A stretch of DNA of 64,000 nucleotides from DATARH01 sp036489765 (GTDB taxonomy: Bacteria > Pseudomonadota > Alphaproteobacteria > ATCC43930 > CGMCC-115725), in NCBI GenBank assembly GCA_036489765.1, contig DASXFE010000096.1:62001-126000 (forward strand). Reading direction: 5' to 3'. A program made the position numbers and the translations under genes. The notes below the pieces were generated by a model that worked only from the letters and a program-made list of their open reading frames with translations, was not told the DNA's origin and ran no database searches. Each line of letters opens with the position of its first letter. Within the stretch, counting starts at the first letter, position 1. Shown piece after piece: positions 43,344-52,109 of the stretch.

Positions 43344-43366
43344 ATATGGCCATCTGATGGCTATAT
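43344..43366. promoter_or_regulatory. Probable autoregulatory operator of the toxin-antitoxin operon
   Basis: ATATGGCCAT, a 3-bp spacer (CTG) and ATGGCTATAT form an inverted repeat with one mismatch. It lies just upstream of the antitoxin start codon. Phd/YefM antitoxins repress their own operon through such dyads. Confidence 0.65.
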
Positions 43367-43374
43367 TCATGGGT

Positions 43375-43629
43375 ATGAGTGAGCACAGCGTCGCCGAGGC
43401 GAAGAATCATCTGTCGGAGCTGATCAACCGGGCCCTTAAAGGCGAAGGGGTGATTATCACCCGCCACGGTCAGCCGGTGGTCGAGCTGCGGCCGGTTCAG
43501 TCGTCCCGGCGACCGGTAATGACCGACGTTGACCTCGAATGGATGCGAGAGCGCCGGGCAAAGCGGACCCCGGCCAAGACTGACACCGTGACCCTGATAC
43601 GTCAGATGCGCGACGAAGGGTGGCGGTGA
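43375..43629 (+). CDS. Type II antitoxin, Phd/YefM family
   Basis: This is an 84-residue antitoxin. The N-terminal Phd/YefM DNA-binding fold reads MSEHSVAEAKNHLSELINRA followed by KGEGVIITRHGQPVVELRPV. A disordered, positively charged tail (ERRAKRTPAKTD) would wrap around the toxin. The start at 43375 leaves the operator dyad clear of the coding sequence; an alternative ATG at 43357 would place the dyad inside the gene. The stop overlaps the toxin GTG. Confidence 0.88.
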   Translation: MSEHSVAEAKNHLSELINRALKGEGVIITRHGQPVVELRPVQSSRRPVMTDVDLEWMRERRAKRTPAKTDTVTLIRQMRDEGWR

Positions 43630-44048
43630 CCCTTTACCTGGACACGAGCGCGATCGTCGATTTTGTCATCCCAGGGGCGTTCAGTCGGCGGGCGGATGCG
43701 TTCCTGGCGGCCAATCCGGACGGGCTCGCGATCAGCGACTTTGCCGCCGCGGAGTTCGCGGCGGTGATCGCCAGACGCGTGCGCAGCGGTGAACTGCAAA
43801 CGGACGAGGCGCGCGACGCCCTTGCCGATTTTGATGGCTGGTCGGGTCGGGCGACGCTGCGGATCGAGGTCGCTCCGGTCGATATAGCGCAGGCGGACGG
43901 GTATATACGGCGGCTCGACCTTCCCTTGCGTGCTCCTGACGCCATCCACCTCGCAATCGCCCGTCGGTGGGGCGCGACCCTCGTCACGTTCGATCGCGGG
44001 ATGGCGACAGCGGCCCGGTCGCTGGGCGTGGCCGTTGCGGAGGTGTGA
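43626..44048 (+). CDS. vapC: Type II toxin, VapC-like PIN-domain ribonuclease
   Basis: The 140-residue PIN-domain protein contains the acidic metal-binding quartet. Asp is in TLYLDTSAIVDF, Glu in SDFAAAEFAAVIARRV, Asp in LPLRAPDAIHLAIARR, and Asp in TLVTFDRGMATAA. Such toxins cleave tRNA or rRNA in a Mg-dependent way and are neutralised by the cognate antitoxin. The GTG overlaps the antitoxin stop (GTGA); a second GTG 6 nt upstream is possible. The complete pair lies between aldo/keto reductase and alpha-hydroxyacid oxidase genes. Confidence 0.92.
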   Translation: MTLYLDTSAIVDFVIPGAFSRRADAFLAANPDGLAISDFAAAEFAAVIARRVRSGELQTDEARDALADFDGWSGRATLRIEVAPVDIAQADGYIRRLDLPLRAPDAIHLAIARRWGATLVTFDRGMATAARSLGVAVAEV

Positions 44049-44119
44049 GGTCACACAAAGATTGCCGTTGCCGCCCAAAACGCGCGATCCTTCCGGAAAC
44101 ATCGCCGGGGGAGAGCGCC

Positions 44120-45313
44120 ATGAGGCTCAACGACGTCGTCAATATCGAAGATCTGCATCAGATGGCGAAGCGGCGCCTGCCGAAGATCGCATTCGATTTC
44201 ATCGAAGGCGGTCTTGAGGACGAGCGCGGGCTGGAGACGAACACCTCGGCGTTTCACAAACACCGGCTGCTGCCGCGCTATCTCGTCGACGTGTCGAAGC
44301 GCGACCAGACCCGAACGATCTTCGGCCATACCTATTCCCATCCGTTCGGGATCTCGCCGACCGGCGGGGCAGGGCTCTTTCGCTATCACGCCGACCTGAT
44401 GCTGGCGACGGCGGCGCGCGATATGAACATCCCGTACATCATGTCGGGCGCCAGCAACGACAAGATCGAAGAGGCGGCGGCGATCGCCGGCCAGAACCAC
44501 TGGTATCAGCTCTATGCGGCGCGGAAGCCCGAGATCAATGCCGATTTGATCAAGCGCACCGCCGATGCCGGATGCGGCGCGCTGGTGCTGACCGTCGATA
44601 CGCCCGTCGGGTCGAAGCGCGAGCGCAACATCCGCAACGGGTTTGCCAACGTGCGCGGCGGGCTGTTGCAGGCGCTAAGCCTCAAGCCGTCGATCCTTTT
44701 CGAGGCGATGACGCATCCGGGCTGGGTCGCCGAGTATTTCCGCCGCGGCGGCGGCACGCCGTTGCTCGGCAACTGGGAAGCCTACGCGCCGCCGGGGTCG
44801 GATGCCGAGGAAGTGTACAAATTCGCCTCGTCGGTGCGCCCGTTCAACGCGCAGACCTGGCGGGACCTCGAGACTTACCGGAAGCTCTTCCCGCGCGCGC
44901 TCGTCGTAAAAGGGATCATGAGCCCGCAGGATGCGCAGCGTGCGCTCGATGTCGGCTGCGACGGCATCCTCGTGTCGAACCACGGCGGGCGGCAGCTCGA
45001 CCAGGCGCCGGGGTCGCTCGACGTCTTGCCGGCGATCCGGCAGCAGGTCGGCGACAAGCTGACCCTCCTCCTCGACAGCGGCGTTCGGCGCGGCGCGGAC
45101 ATCCTGATCGCGCTGTGCCTCGGGGCCGATTTCTGCTTTTTCGGCCGGCCGACGCTTTATGGCGCGGCGGCGGGCGGGCTTCCGGGGGTCAAGAAGGCGG
45201 TCGACATCTTCCAGGGCGAGATCGACCTCGTGATGGGCCAGATCGGCTGCCCGAGCCTCGACCAGCTCGGCCCCGACTTCCTGTGGCAGGACGACTGGCA
45301 GAAAAACCGCTGA
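44120..45313 (+). CDS. FMN-dependent alpha-hydroxyacid oxidase/dehydrogenase, paralogue 2
   Basis: The 397-residue homologue begins MRLNDVVNIEDLHQMAKRRL and has the same active-site set: HWYQLYAAR, VLTVDTPV, RNIRNGF, LVVKGIMSP and SNHGGRQLDQAPGSLDV. Phe again replaces the N-terminal substrate-binding Tyr (AFDFIEGG). Compared with paralogue 1 it differs most in the lid loop after PGW (FRRGGGTPLLGNWEAYAPPG), which shapes substrate choice. GGGGGAGAGCGCC precedes the ATG. It is 71 nt after the VapC gene. Confidence 0.88.
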   Translation: MRLNDVVNIEDLHQMAKRRLPKIAFDFIEGGLEDERGLETNTSAFHKHRLLPRYLVDVSKRDQTRTIFGHTYSHPFGISPTGGAGLFRYHADLMLATAARDMNIPYIMSGASNDKIEEAAAIAGQNHWYQLYAARKPEINADLIKRTADAGCGALVLTVDTPVGSKRERNIRNGFANVRGGLLQALSLKPSILFEAMTHPGWVAEYFRRGGGTPLLGNWEAYAPPGSDAEEVYKFASSVRPFNAQTWRDLETYRKLFPRALVVKGIMSPQDAQRALDVGCDGILVSNHGGRQLDQAPGSLDVLPAIRQQVGDKLTLLLDSGVRRGADILIALCLGADFCFFGRPTLYGAAAGGLPGVKKAVDIFQGEIDLVMGQIGCPSLDQLGPDFLWQDDWQKNR

Positions 45314-45395
45314 GGCCCCGGCGCTGCTCGGCCGGCTGCGCGACCGGGGCGAGCCTGCACTGCGGGGCCACAGTGAACCGGTGAAGATCTGGACG

Positions 45396-46346
45396 CTAGG
45401 CACCGATTAGGCGCGCGACGTTGGCAAAGCCCCGACGCCAGGTCGCGTGGCGGGGTTGCCAGCCGAGTTCTCGCTTAGCCTTCGCGTTCGATCCGGCGCG
45501 GGATTGCGTCATCATGACGACGAGGTGCTCGTCGGCGAGAACGCGCGCGAGCCAGGCGGACATGTGCCGCGGCGGTGCCGCGCCCAGCGCGGCCGCCAGA
45601 CCTGGGAGCCATTCGCGCGCCGGCGCGGGCTCGTCGTCGACGATGTTGTAGACGCTTCCGGCCCGGCCGCGCTCGAGCGCCAGAAGCGTCGCGGCTGCGG
45701 CGTCTTCGGTGTGGACGAATGACCACCAGCCGTTGCCCTCGCCGATCAGGGGCACGCGGCGGCGGGCGAACTGCTCGACGACCGCGGGCTCGAACCAGCC
45801 GGTGCCCGGCCCGTAGAAGCTTCCGTATCTGAGCACGACGCCGTCCACCTCGGGTGCCCGCGTGACGGCGTCCTCGAGATGGCGGATCGCGTCGAGGCTG
45901 CGGCGCAATTCACGCGGCGGCTCGGGATCGAGCGGGGCTTCCTCGGTCTTGACGGCATTCCCGACCCGCGCGAACGGCCAGCCGCAGTAACTCTGCGCAA
46001 CAAACCGTTTGACGCCGGCCTCTCCGGCCGCCGCGAGCAGGTGATCCGTCCCTTCCGTGCGCAAGCGGTTGGTGAGGGCAAAGGCGCTGTCGAATTTCCG
46101 CAGATCCGATACCCGCGCCAGCCCGCTCATCTGGTGGATGATAGCCTCGGGCCGGGTCGACTGCACGGCACGGCGGACCGACCCGGCGTCGAGCCCGTCC
46201 ATCACGACGGCGTCGCCCCCGAGGCGACGGATGAGGTCGAGCTGTCCCGCGTGCGTCGTCCCGGCGACTTGATGGCCGGCCGCGACCAGCAGCGGCAGAA
46301 GGCTTCGGCCGATAGCGCCGGTTGCGCCGGCCAGCAGAATTCGCAT
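45396..46346 (-). CDS. NAD-dependent epimerase/dehydratase family protein
   Basis: The 316-residue extended-SDR protein starts with ILLAGATGAIGRSLLPLLVA, the NAD(P)-binding glycine motif. VVLRYGSFYGPGTGWFEPAV and WWSFVHTEDAAAATLLALER are typical substrate-domain strands. The canonical YxxxK is not evident; SYCGWPF occupies the expected Tyr region, so it may be a non-catalytic or atypical member. Its substrate is unknown. It is convergent with alpha-hydroxyacid oxidase paralogue 2. Confidence 0.82.
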   Translation of the reverse strand: MRILLAGATGAIGRSLLPLLVAAGHQVAGTTHAGQLDLIRRLGGDAVVMDGLDAGSVRRAVQSTRPEAIIHQMSGLARVSDLRKFDSAFALTNRLRTEGTDHLLAAAGEAGVKRFVAQSYCGWPFARVGNAVKTEEAPLDPEPPRELRRSLDAIRHLEDAVTRAPEVDGVVLRYGSFYGPGTGWFEPAVVEQFARRRVPLIGEGNGWWSFVHTEDAAAATLLALERGRAGSVYNIVDDEPAPAREWLPGLAAALGAAPPRHMSAWLARVLADEHLVVMMTQSRAGSNAKAKRELGWQPRHATWRRGFANVARLIGA

Positions 46347-46456
46347 GCGTCCCTCGCTTGCCGACCCAAACGCTTTCCGCGCGGCGATGACGCCATGTGC
46401 GGCGGCGATCTCGTGTGGCAGGATACGGCGGAGACCGCGAAACGAGGGAGGGCGCG

Positions 46457-46771
46457 ATGATCGCGATGTGGGTCAAGGTCAAGGTGAAGGCGGACCGGAA
46501 GGCGGATTTCCTGAAGGCGATCGAGGTCGACGCGCTCGGCTCCGAGCGGGACGAGCCCGGCTGTGCGCGGTTCAACGTGCTGCAGGACCAGCAGGACTCG
46601 AATACCTATTACTTTTACGAGGTCTATCGCGACGAGGCGGCGCTCGAGGCGCATCGCGCGGCGCCGCATTACGCGGTGTGGCGGGCGGCGGCCGACACCC
46701 TCGACGGCCCGACCCAGGCGGTACGCTGCAACACGGTGTTCCCGGCGGCGGCGGATTACTGGTTCAAGTGA
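46457..46771 (+). CDS. Antibiotic biosynthesis monooxygenase (ABM) domain protein
   Basis: The 104-residue ABM/YgiN-like protein is a small dimeric ferredoxin-like barrel. It contains IAMWVKVKVKADRKADFLKA, ERDEPGCARFNVLQDQQDSN and YYFYEVYRDEAALEAHRAAP, all of which match the family. Members are quinol or polyketide monooxygenases or heme-degrading, but many are of unknown function. GAGGGAGGGCGCG precedes the ATG. It is followed by an SDR gene after a short palindromic repeat. Confidence 0.85.
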   Translation: MIAMWVKVKVKADRKADFLKAIEVDALGSERDEPGCARFNVLQDQQDSNTYYFYEVYRDEAALEAHRAAPHYAVWRAAADTLDGPTQAVRCNTVFPAAADYWFK

Positions 46772-46780
46772 CGACCTCAT

Positions 46781-46862
46781 GTCGTCATTTCCGCGAAGGC
46801 GGCAATCCACGGCAGGCGACGGAACGGGTACCCCTGGTACCCCGCCTTCGCGGGGGTGACGA
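46781..46862. repeat. CCGCGAAGGCGG palindrome (family E)
   Basis: The arms GTCGTCATTTCCGCGAAGG and CCTTCGCGGGGGTGACGA form a mismatched stem, and the central GGGTACCCCTGGTACCCC makes an inner hairpin. This is a well-known shape of intergenic repeats. Confidence 0.6.
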
Positions 46863-46893
46863 GTAAGAACAGGAACGATTTAGGGAGAGAAGC

Positions 46894-47646
46894 ATGGGCA
46901 AATTCGACGGCAAGGTCGCGCTGGTCACCGGGTCGGGGCGGAATATCGGGCGGGCGATGATTTTGAAGCTGGCGGCGGAGGGGGCGAACGTCGTCGTCAA
47001 CGCGCGCTCGAACCAGAAAGAGCTCGACAGCGTCGTGGCCGAGGCTAAGGCGATCGGCGTCAAGGCGATCGGGATTCTCGCCGACATGGCCAGCAAGGCG
47101 CAGGTCGAGGCGATGGCGGCGAAGGCGCTATCGGAATTCGGCCGCGTCGACATCCTCGTCAACAACGCCGCGATCCGGCCGCACAAGCCGTTCGTCACGG
47201 TCACCGACGAGGATTGGGAGCTGGTGCGCGGGGTCGTCCTCGACGGCGCGTTCTATCTGACCCGGGCGCTGATCGGGAAGATGGCCGAGAACAGGTACGG
47301 CCGCGTCCTGTTCTTTGTCGGCGACGGCTCCTATTCGGGGCGTGGCAGCGGGCGGGCCCACCTGTCGGCGGCGAAGATGGCGCTGATCGGCCTGGCGCGG
47401 GGGCTCGCCTCGGAGTTCGCGCCGCACAACATCCGCGTCAATGTCGTGTCGCCGGGCAGCATCAACACGACCCGCGCCAACCCCGAATGGTACGGCAACC
47501 GCCCGCCCGACGCCTCCGGCATCCCCTTGGGCCGCCAGGGCGAGATCGCGGAGATCGCCGACACGGCCCTGTTCCTTATCGGCGACGAAAGCGGCTTCAT
47601 CACCGGGCAGACGATCCACGCCAACGGCGGGGTGGGTTACTACTGA
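46894..47646 (+). CDS. SDR family protein with an atypical active site
   Basis: The 250-residue FabG-like SDR has cofactor motif VTGSGRNIG at residues 11-19 and NNAAI at about 90. The C-terminal part has SPGSINTTRANPE and GQTIHANGGVGYY, as expected. The active-site segment reads GRAHLSAAKMAL, so the position of the catalytic Tyr in YxxxK is Leu. The Lys is kept. It may be non-catalytic, or it may use a neighbouring His. GGGAGAGAAGC precedes the ATG. Confidence 0.85.
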   Translation: MGKFDGKVALVTGSGRNIGRAMILKLAAEGANVVVNARSNQKELDSVVAEAKAIGVKAIGILADMASKAQVEAMAAKALSEFGRVDILVNNAAIRPHKPFVTVTDEDWELVRGVVLDGAFYLTRALIGKMAENRYGRVLFFVGDGSYSGRGSGRAHLSAAKMALIGLARGLASEFAPHNIRVNVVSPGSINTTRANPEWYGNRPPDASGIPLGRQGEIAEIADTALFLIGDESGFITGQTIHANGGVGYY

Positions 47647-47653
47647 TCCTTCG

Positions 47654-47739
47654 TCTTTGCGAGCGCAGCGAGGCAATCCCCTTTCGCAGGAGGCTCCTCC
47701 GAGGGGGATTGACGCGTCGCTGCGCTCCTCGCAATGACA
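47654..47739. repeat. GTCATTGCGAGGAGCGCAGC palindrome, family F copy 1
   Basis: The arms TTGCGAGCGCAGCGAGGCAA and CGTCGCTGCGCTCCTCGCAA with GGGGATTGAC are inverted partners. The element fills the gap between two convergent genes and has a relative at 54427. Confidence 0.65.
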
Positions 47740-47755
47740 GGGAGTGGTGCGGGCG

Positions 47756-49123
47756 CTACTGCCCCGCACGTACTGCCTGGCCCTGACGCGTGGGCTCCTT
47801 GGCGTAAGCCTCCTCGTCCGAGATGTCCTGGTTCGTGTAGTCGGGAAGGAATGCCGTCGAGGCCAAGCTGACGACGGCGCAGATCGCGACGTAGATCGCC
47901 ACCGAATAGCCTGAGCCGGTGCTCGCGAGGAGCGCGGTCGCGATCAGCGGGGCGGGGCCGCCGGCGATGATCGACGACAGGTGATAGCCGAGCGAGGCGC
48001 CGCTGTATCTGAGCCGTGGGCTGAAGGACTCCGCGATCAGCGCGCCCTGCGGCCCGTACATCATGTCGTGCGGGATCAGCGACACCACGATCGCGAAGAA
48101 GATCCAGCCGGGCACCATCGTGTTGAGCAGGGCGAAATAGACAAAGCCCCAGACGCCCGTCGTCACGGTGCCGATCAGGTACATCTTCTTGCGCCCGATG
48201 CGGTCGGAGATGTAGCCGCACAGCGGCTGCGTGACCGTCGACGTTGCCGTCGCCAGCAGAACGGCAAGCAGCAGCGTGTCGCGCGAGGTGTGCAGCACGG
48301 TCGTGCCGTAGGTGAAAATGAACGCGACAAAGATGTAGAATGGGCCTTGCTCGGCCATCCGGCACAGCGCGGTCAGGATGATCTCCTTGGGCTGCCGCCG
48401 GAACACCTCGATGACCGGCGCCCGCGAGACTTGCTCCGCGTCGAGAATGCGTTGGAACACCGGGGTCTCGAGGATGCCGAGGCGGATCCACAGCCCGATC
48501 CCGACCATGGCGATGCTGATCCAGAACGGGATGCGCCAGCCCCAGGTGAAGAACTGGTCGCCGGCAAAGGTGCTGCCCAGCAGCACGACGACGTTGGCGA
48601 TGAAGAGGCCGGCCGGCGCGCCCCATTGCGGCCATGAGGTGATAAAGCCGCGGTGCGCGTTGGTCTTGGCCCATTCCATGGCGATGAGGGTCGCGCCGCC
48701 CCACTCGCCGCCGATGCCGATGCCCTGGATGAAACGCACGGCGGTCAAGATGATTGCGCCCCAGATGCCGATCGTGTCGTAGCCCGGGATGAACCCGACG
48801 GCAAAAGTCGACAAGCCGGTCAGCAACAGCGTCGCGATCAGCGTCACCTTGCGGCCGATCCGGTCGCCGAAATGGCCGAAGAACGCGGCGCCGATCGGGC
48901 GAGCGATAAACCCGACGGCGTAGATGCCGAACGCTTGCAGCGTGCCGACCAGCGGGTCGGAGGCGGGAAAATAGAGCTTGGCGAAGACGAGCGGCGCGAC
49001 CAGCACGTAAAGGAGGAAGTCGTAGGCCTCGATGATCGTCCCCACGGTCGAGGCGACCACGGCGCGGCGTAACTGCGCGGCGTGCGCGGTGTCGGAAAGG
49101 GCATGTCCGGCTGCTGGTGCCAT
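47756..49123 (-). CDS. MFS transporter, metabolite:proton symporter (MHS) type
   Basis: The 455-residue, 12-TM carrier of the shikimate/ProP-like MHS group starts MAPAAGHALSDTAHAAQLRR. Typical elements are VGTIIEAYDFLLYVLVAPLV in TM1, the conserved loop GHFGDRIGRKVTLIATLLLT, FIQGIGIGGEWGGATLIAME in TM4, and GYISDRIGRKKMYLIGTVTT in the C-half. It probably imports an organic acid with protons. It is convergent with the SDR gene and divergent from alpha-hydroxyacid oxidase paralogue 3, a plausible uptake-oxidation pair. Confidence 0.88.
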   Translation of the reverse strand: MAPAAGHALSDTAHAAQLRRAVVASTVGTIIEAYDFLLYVLVAPLVFAKLYFPASDPLVGTLQAFGIYAVGFIARPIGAAFFGHFGDRIGRKVTLIATLLLTGLSTFAVGFIPGYDTIGIWGAIILTAVRFIQGIGIGGEWGGATLIAMEWAKTNAHRGFITSWPQWGAPAGLFIANVVVLLGSTFAGDQFFTWGWRIPFWISIAMVGIGLWIRLGILETPVFQRILDAEQVSRAPVIEVFRRQPKEIILTALCRMAEQGPFYIFVAFIFTYGTTVLHTSRDTLLLAVLLATATSTVTQPLCGYISDRIGRKKMYLIGTVTTGVWGFVYFALLNTMVPGWIFFAIVVSLIPHDMMYGPQGALIAESFSPRLRYSGASLGYHLSSIIAGGPAPLIATALLASTGSGYSVAIYVAICAVVSLASTAFLPDYTNQDISDEEAYAKEPTRQGQAVRAGQ

Positions 49124-49342
49124 TCCTTCCTCCCTGGTTCGTGTCTTTAATGTTCGGCGGTGAGCTCCTGGTGCGACATTCTGTACAAGAAGATGCTATC
49201 AGCCGGCACGGCGGCGGCAAAGGCCGGCGCACTGCGCCCAGCGTGAACCAGCCCCGCGCGCGACACTTCTGCGTTGTCCCCTGGCGTCGAAATAGGCGAT
49301 CTTTCGCTGGAATACGCGGCGCCTGCCTGGGAGCGGAGAACC

Positions 49343-50536
49343 ATGAGACTCAACGACGCCATCAATATCGAAGACCTGCACCAGATGGCGAAACGGCGGC
49401 TGCCAAAGGTCGCCTTCGACTTCATCGAGGGCGGGCTCGAGGACGAGCGCGGGCTCGACCGCAACACCGAGGCCTTCAAGAAGCACAACCTCTTGCCGCG
49501 CTACCTTGTCGATGTGTCGAAGCGCGACCAGGGGGTGACGATCTTCGGGCAAAAATTTTCCAGCCCGTTCGGCATCTCGCCGACCGGCAGCGCCGGGCTT
49601 TTCCGCCGCGGCGCCGACATGATGCTGGCCGAGGCGGCGCGCGAGGCGAACATCGTCTACATCCAGTCCGGCGCTTCGAACGAAACGATCGAGGACGCCG
49701 CCCGGGTTGCCCCGAAAAATGCGTGGTACCAGCTCTACGCCGCGCGCGACGGCAAGGTCTCCGAGGATCTGATCAAACGCACCGCTGATGCCGGCCTGTC
49801 GACGCTGGTGCTGACCGTTGACGTGCCGGTGCATTCGAAGCGCGAGCGCAACACCCGCAACGGCTATGCCAGCATCCGCGGCAACTGGTTGCGCGCGGCG
49901 CTGAGCCTCAAGCCGGCTTTGCTCGCCGAAGCGATGACGCATCCGGGCTGGGTCTGGGAATACATCAAGCATGGCGGCACGCCGGCGCTCGGCAACTGGC
50001 TGCCTTACCTGCCCAACGGAGCCAGCGCCGAGGAGACGATCAAGTTCAACCGGAACATGGTGCCGGCGCACGCGCAGACTTGGCGCGATCTCGAACACTA
50101 CCGCAAGATCTTCCCCGGAAACCTTGTCGTCAAAGGCATTCTCGCCCCCGATGACGCGCTGCGCTGCGTCGAGGCCGGGTGCAACGGCATCATCGTGTCG
50201 AACCACGGCGCGCGGCAGCTCGACCAGGCGCCGGCCTCCCTCGACGTGCTTCCGGCGGTAAAGCGCGCGGTCGGCGACAAGCTGACCGTGATGCTCGACA
50301 GCGGCGTACGCCGCGGCGCCGACATCCTGATCGCGCTCTGCCTCGGCGCCGAGATGTGCTTTTTCGGCCGCCCGACCCTTTACGGCGCGGTCGCCGGCGG
50401 GCAGGCCGGGGTCCACAAGGCCGTGGACATCTTCCGCGGCGAGATCGATCTCGTCATGGGGCAGATCGGCTGCCCGAGCCTCGACGAACTCGGCCCCGAC
50501 TTCCTCTGGCGCGAAGACTGGGAGCGGAACCAGTAG
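49343..50536 (+). CDS. FMN-dependent alpha-hydroxyacid oxidase/dehydrogenase, paralogue 3
   Basis: The third 397-residue homologue begins MRLNDAINIEDLHQMAKRRL. Active-site elements are WYQLYAARDGK, VLTVDVPV, LVVKGILAP and SNHGARQLDQAPASLDV, in which Gly before the Arg is replaced by Ala. Phe again replaces the N-terminal Tyr (AFDFIEGG). It is closest to paralogue 1 in the lid loop (WEYIKHGGTPALGNWLPY). GGAGCGGAGAACC precedes the ATG; upstream in-frame codons show no family match. It is divergent from the MHS carrier gene. Confidence 0.88.
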   Translation: MRLNDAINIEDLHQMAKRRLPKVAFDFIEGGLEDERGLDRNTEAFKKHNLLPRYLVDVSKRDQGVTIFGQKFSSPFGISPTGSAGLFRRGADMMLAEAAREANIVYIQSGASNETIEDAARVAPKNAWYQLYAARDGKVSEDLIKRTADAGLSTLVLTVDVPVHSKRERNTRNGYASIRGNWLRAALSLKPALLAEAMTHPGWVWEYIKHGGTPALGNWLPYLPNGASAEETIKFNRNMVPAHAQTWRDLEHYRKIFPGNLVVKGILAPDDALRCVEAGCNGIIVSNHGARQLDQAPASLDVLPAVKRAVGDKLTVMLDSGVRRGADILIALCLGAEMCFFGRPTLYGAVAGGQAGVHKAVDIFRGEIDLVMGQIGCPSLDELGPDFLWREDWERNQ

Positions 50537-50552
50537 GAAGACTGGGACGGCG

Positions 50553-51824
50553 TTACGCCGCCGCTGTCCGCATGCCGCGGCCCCAGCCGTGGCGCAGCAC
50601 CAGGGAGCCGACGAGGGTCAGGTTCATCAGGTTGAAGATGACACCCGAGGCGAAGGCGGGGCCGTAGAAGCCGAAATGGTCATAGAGGGCGCCGGCCCAC
50701 CAGCTCCCGAACGCCATCCCGCCCATGCTGACGAACAGTACCATCGGCACCCGCCACGACGCCTCGCTCGACGGGTAGAGTTCGCGCATGATCAGCACAT
50801 AGGCCGGCACGATGCCGCTGAAGCCGAGGCCGAATGCGGCCGAGATCGCGAACAATCCAGCCTCGTTCTGGGTCAGCATGAAGGCGCCGATCGCCAGCGC
50901 CTGGCACAGGGAGCCGAGCATCAACGTCGGCAGCCCGCCGACCCGGTCGGCGAGCCAGCCCCAGAACTGGCGGCTGCAAAACGCGCAGGCCTGGAGCACC
51001 GACAGCATCGCCGCGCCCTGCACCGCCGGCACCCCGACATCGCTGCAGAATGCGACCAGGTGGCTTTGCGGGATCGACATCGGCACGCAGCAGCAGAACC
51101 CGGCCGCGCAGAGCATCGCCATGACGAGGTTCGCCGGCAGACCCAGGACTCGCCGCGCGTGGGCCGAGCGGCCGGCGACGGGACCGGTGGCCGGCGCCTC
51201 GGGGGCCGGTTGGAGATAAAGCGCGATCAACGGGACCGTGACGATCACGATCGCGGCGAACCCGATCATCGTCCGCTGCCAGCCGTAGCTGCCGAGCGCA
51301 TGCTGGAACACGGTCGGCCAGACGACGCCCGCGACATACTGGCCTGATGAGATGAGGGCGAGCGCCGTGCCGCGACGCACCTCGAACCAGCGGCTGACAT
51401 AGACCATCAGCGGCGGCAGCATCGCGCCGTTGCCGAAGAGTCCGAGCAGGATGCCGTGGCCGATATAGAGCGCCCAGATATGCCCGGTCGCCGACAGGCA
51501 CAGCCCTGCCGCGATGTTGAGCGCGCCAAAGATCACGGTGCGGCGGATGCCGATCCGCTCGGCGACCCAGCCCATCAGGATACCGCCGGCGCCGGTGCCG
51601 ACCCAGGCGAGTGCGGCGGCCAGCGCGACGACCTCTCGCGCCGTGCCGAGATCCTGGGTGATCGGCTTCAGTCCGACGACGATCAGGAGCGGAGAACCAT
51701 AGGAGAACGACAGAAGGAGCAGCGTGATGATCGCCGCCCTCCAGGCGGCGGGCCCCTCGACCTCGGCCGGGCGCTCACGCGAGGCAGGGTTCGGACCCGG
51801 TATCGAAGCTCCGGAATCCGGCAT
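50553..51824 (-). CDS. MFS transporter (oxalate/formate antiporter or monocarboxylate type)
   Basis: The 423-residue, 12-TM carrier starts MPDSGASIPGPNPASRERPA. Helices include LLLLSFSYGSPLLIVVGLKP, GILMGWVAERIGIRRTVIFG and NGAMLPPLMVYVSRWFEVRR. The YGSxxxxGLxPI-like start and SRWFxxRRGxAxxI motif are shared with MCT/oxalate:formate type permeases. ATG 51824 was chosen because the frame upstream is antisense to the PanE-like gene and carries no family sequence. It is convergent with alpha-hydroxyacid oxidase paralogue 3. Confidence 0.82.
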   Translation of the reverse strand: MPDSGASIPGPNPASRERPAEVEGPAAWRAAIITLLLLSFSYGSPLLIVVGLKPITQDLGTAREVVALAAALAWVGTGAGGILMGWVAERIGIRRTVIFGALNIAAGLCLSATGHIWALYIGHGILLGLFGNGAMLPPLMVYVSRWFEVRRGTALALISSGQYVAGVVWPTVFQHALGSYGWQRTMIGFAAIVIVTVPLIALYLQPAPEAPATGPVAGRSAHARRVLGLPANLVMAMLCAAGFCCCVPMSIPQSHLVAFCSDVGVPAVQGAAMLSVLQACAFCSRQFWGWLADRVGGLPTLMLGSLCQALAIGAFMLTQNEAGLFAISAAFGLGFSGIVPAYVLIMRELYPSSEASWRVPMVLFVSMGGMAFGSWWAGALYDHFGFYGPAFASGVIFNLMNLTLVGSLVLRHGWGRGMRTAAA

Positions 51825-51944
51825 GCTGCCCGCCTTTCTTCTTGCCGTACCAACCTGCCCACGATTTGAGCAGAGGCAACACTGATACTCCCGCCTGCCG
51901 CGGCGCGGCAATCGCCGATCGAGCAGGGCACATTTGCAGGGAGA

Positions 51945-52066
51945 CGACTTTTTCACCGCAGGGACGCGGAGTTGCGCGGGGACGCTGCATCGTTTGCCCC
52001 GTGACCTCTGCGGCCCTCCGCGCTCTGCGGTGAAAAAGTGCTTTTTGACGCTTCGCGTCAGAGGAA
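51945..52066. repeat. Nested palindromic intergenic repeat, family A copy 6
   Basis: TTTTTCACCGCAGGGACGCGG and CCGCGCTCTGCGGTGAAAAA form a long stem around the characteristic central CCTCTGCGGCCCTCCGCG. It sits upstream of the PanE-like gene. Confidence 0.7.
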
Positions 52067-52109
52067 TGCCGGAATAGGCTTCCCCGAGCGAGAAACGGGA
52101 GAGTGTGCG

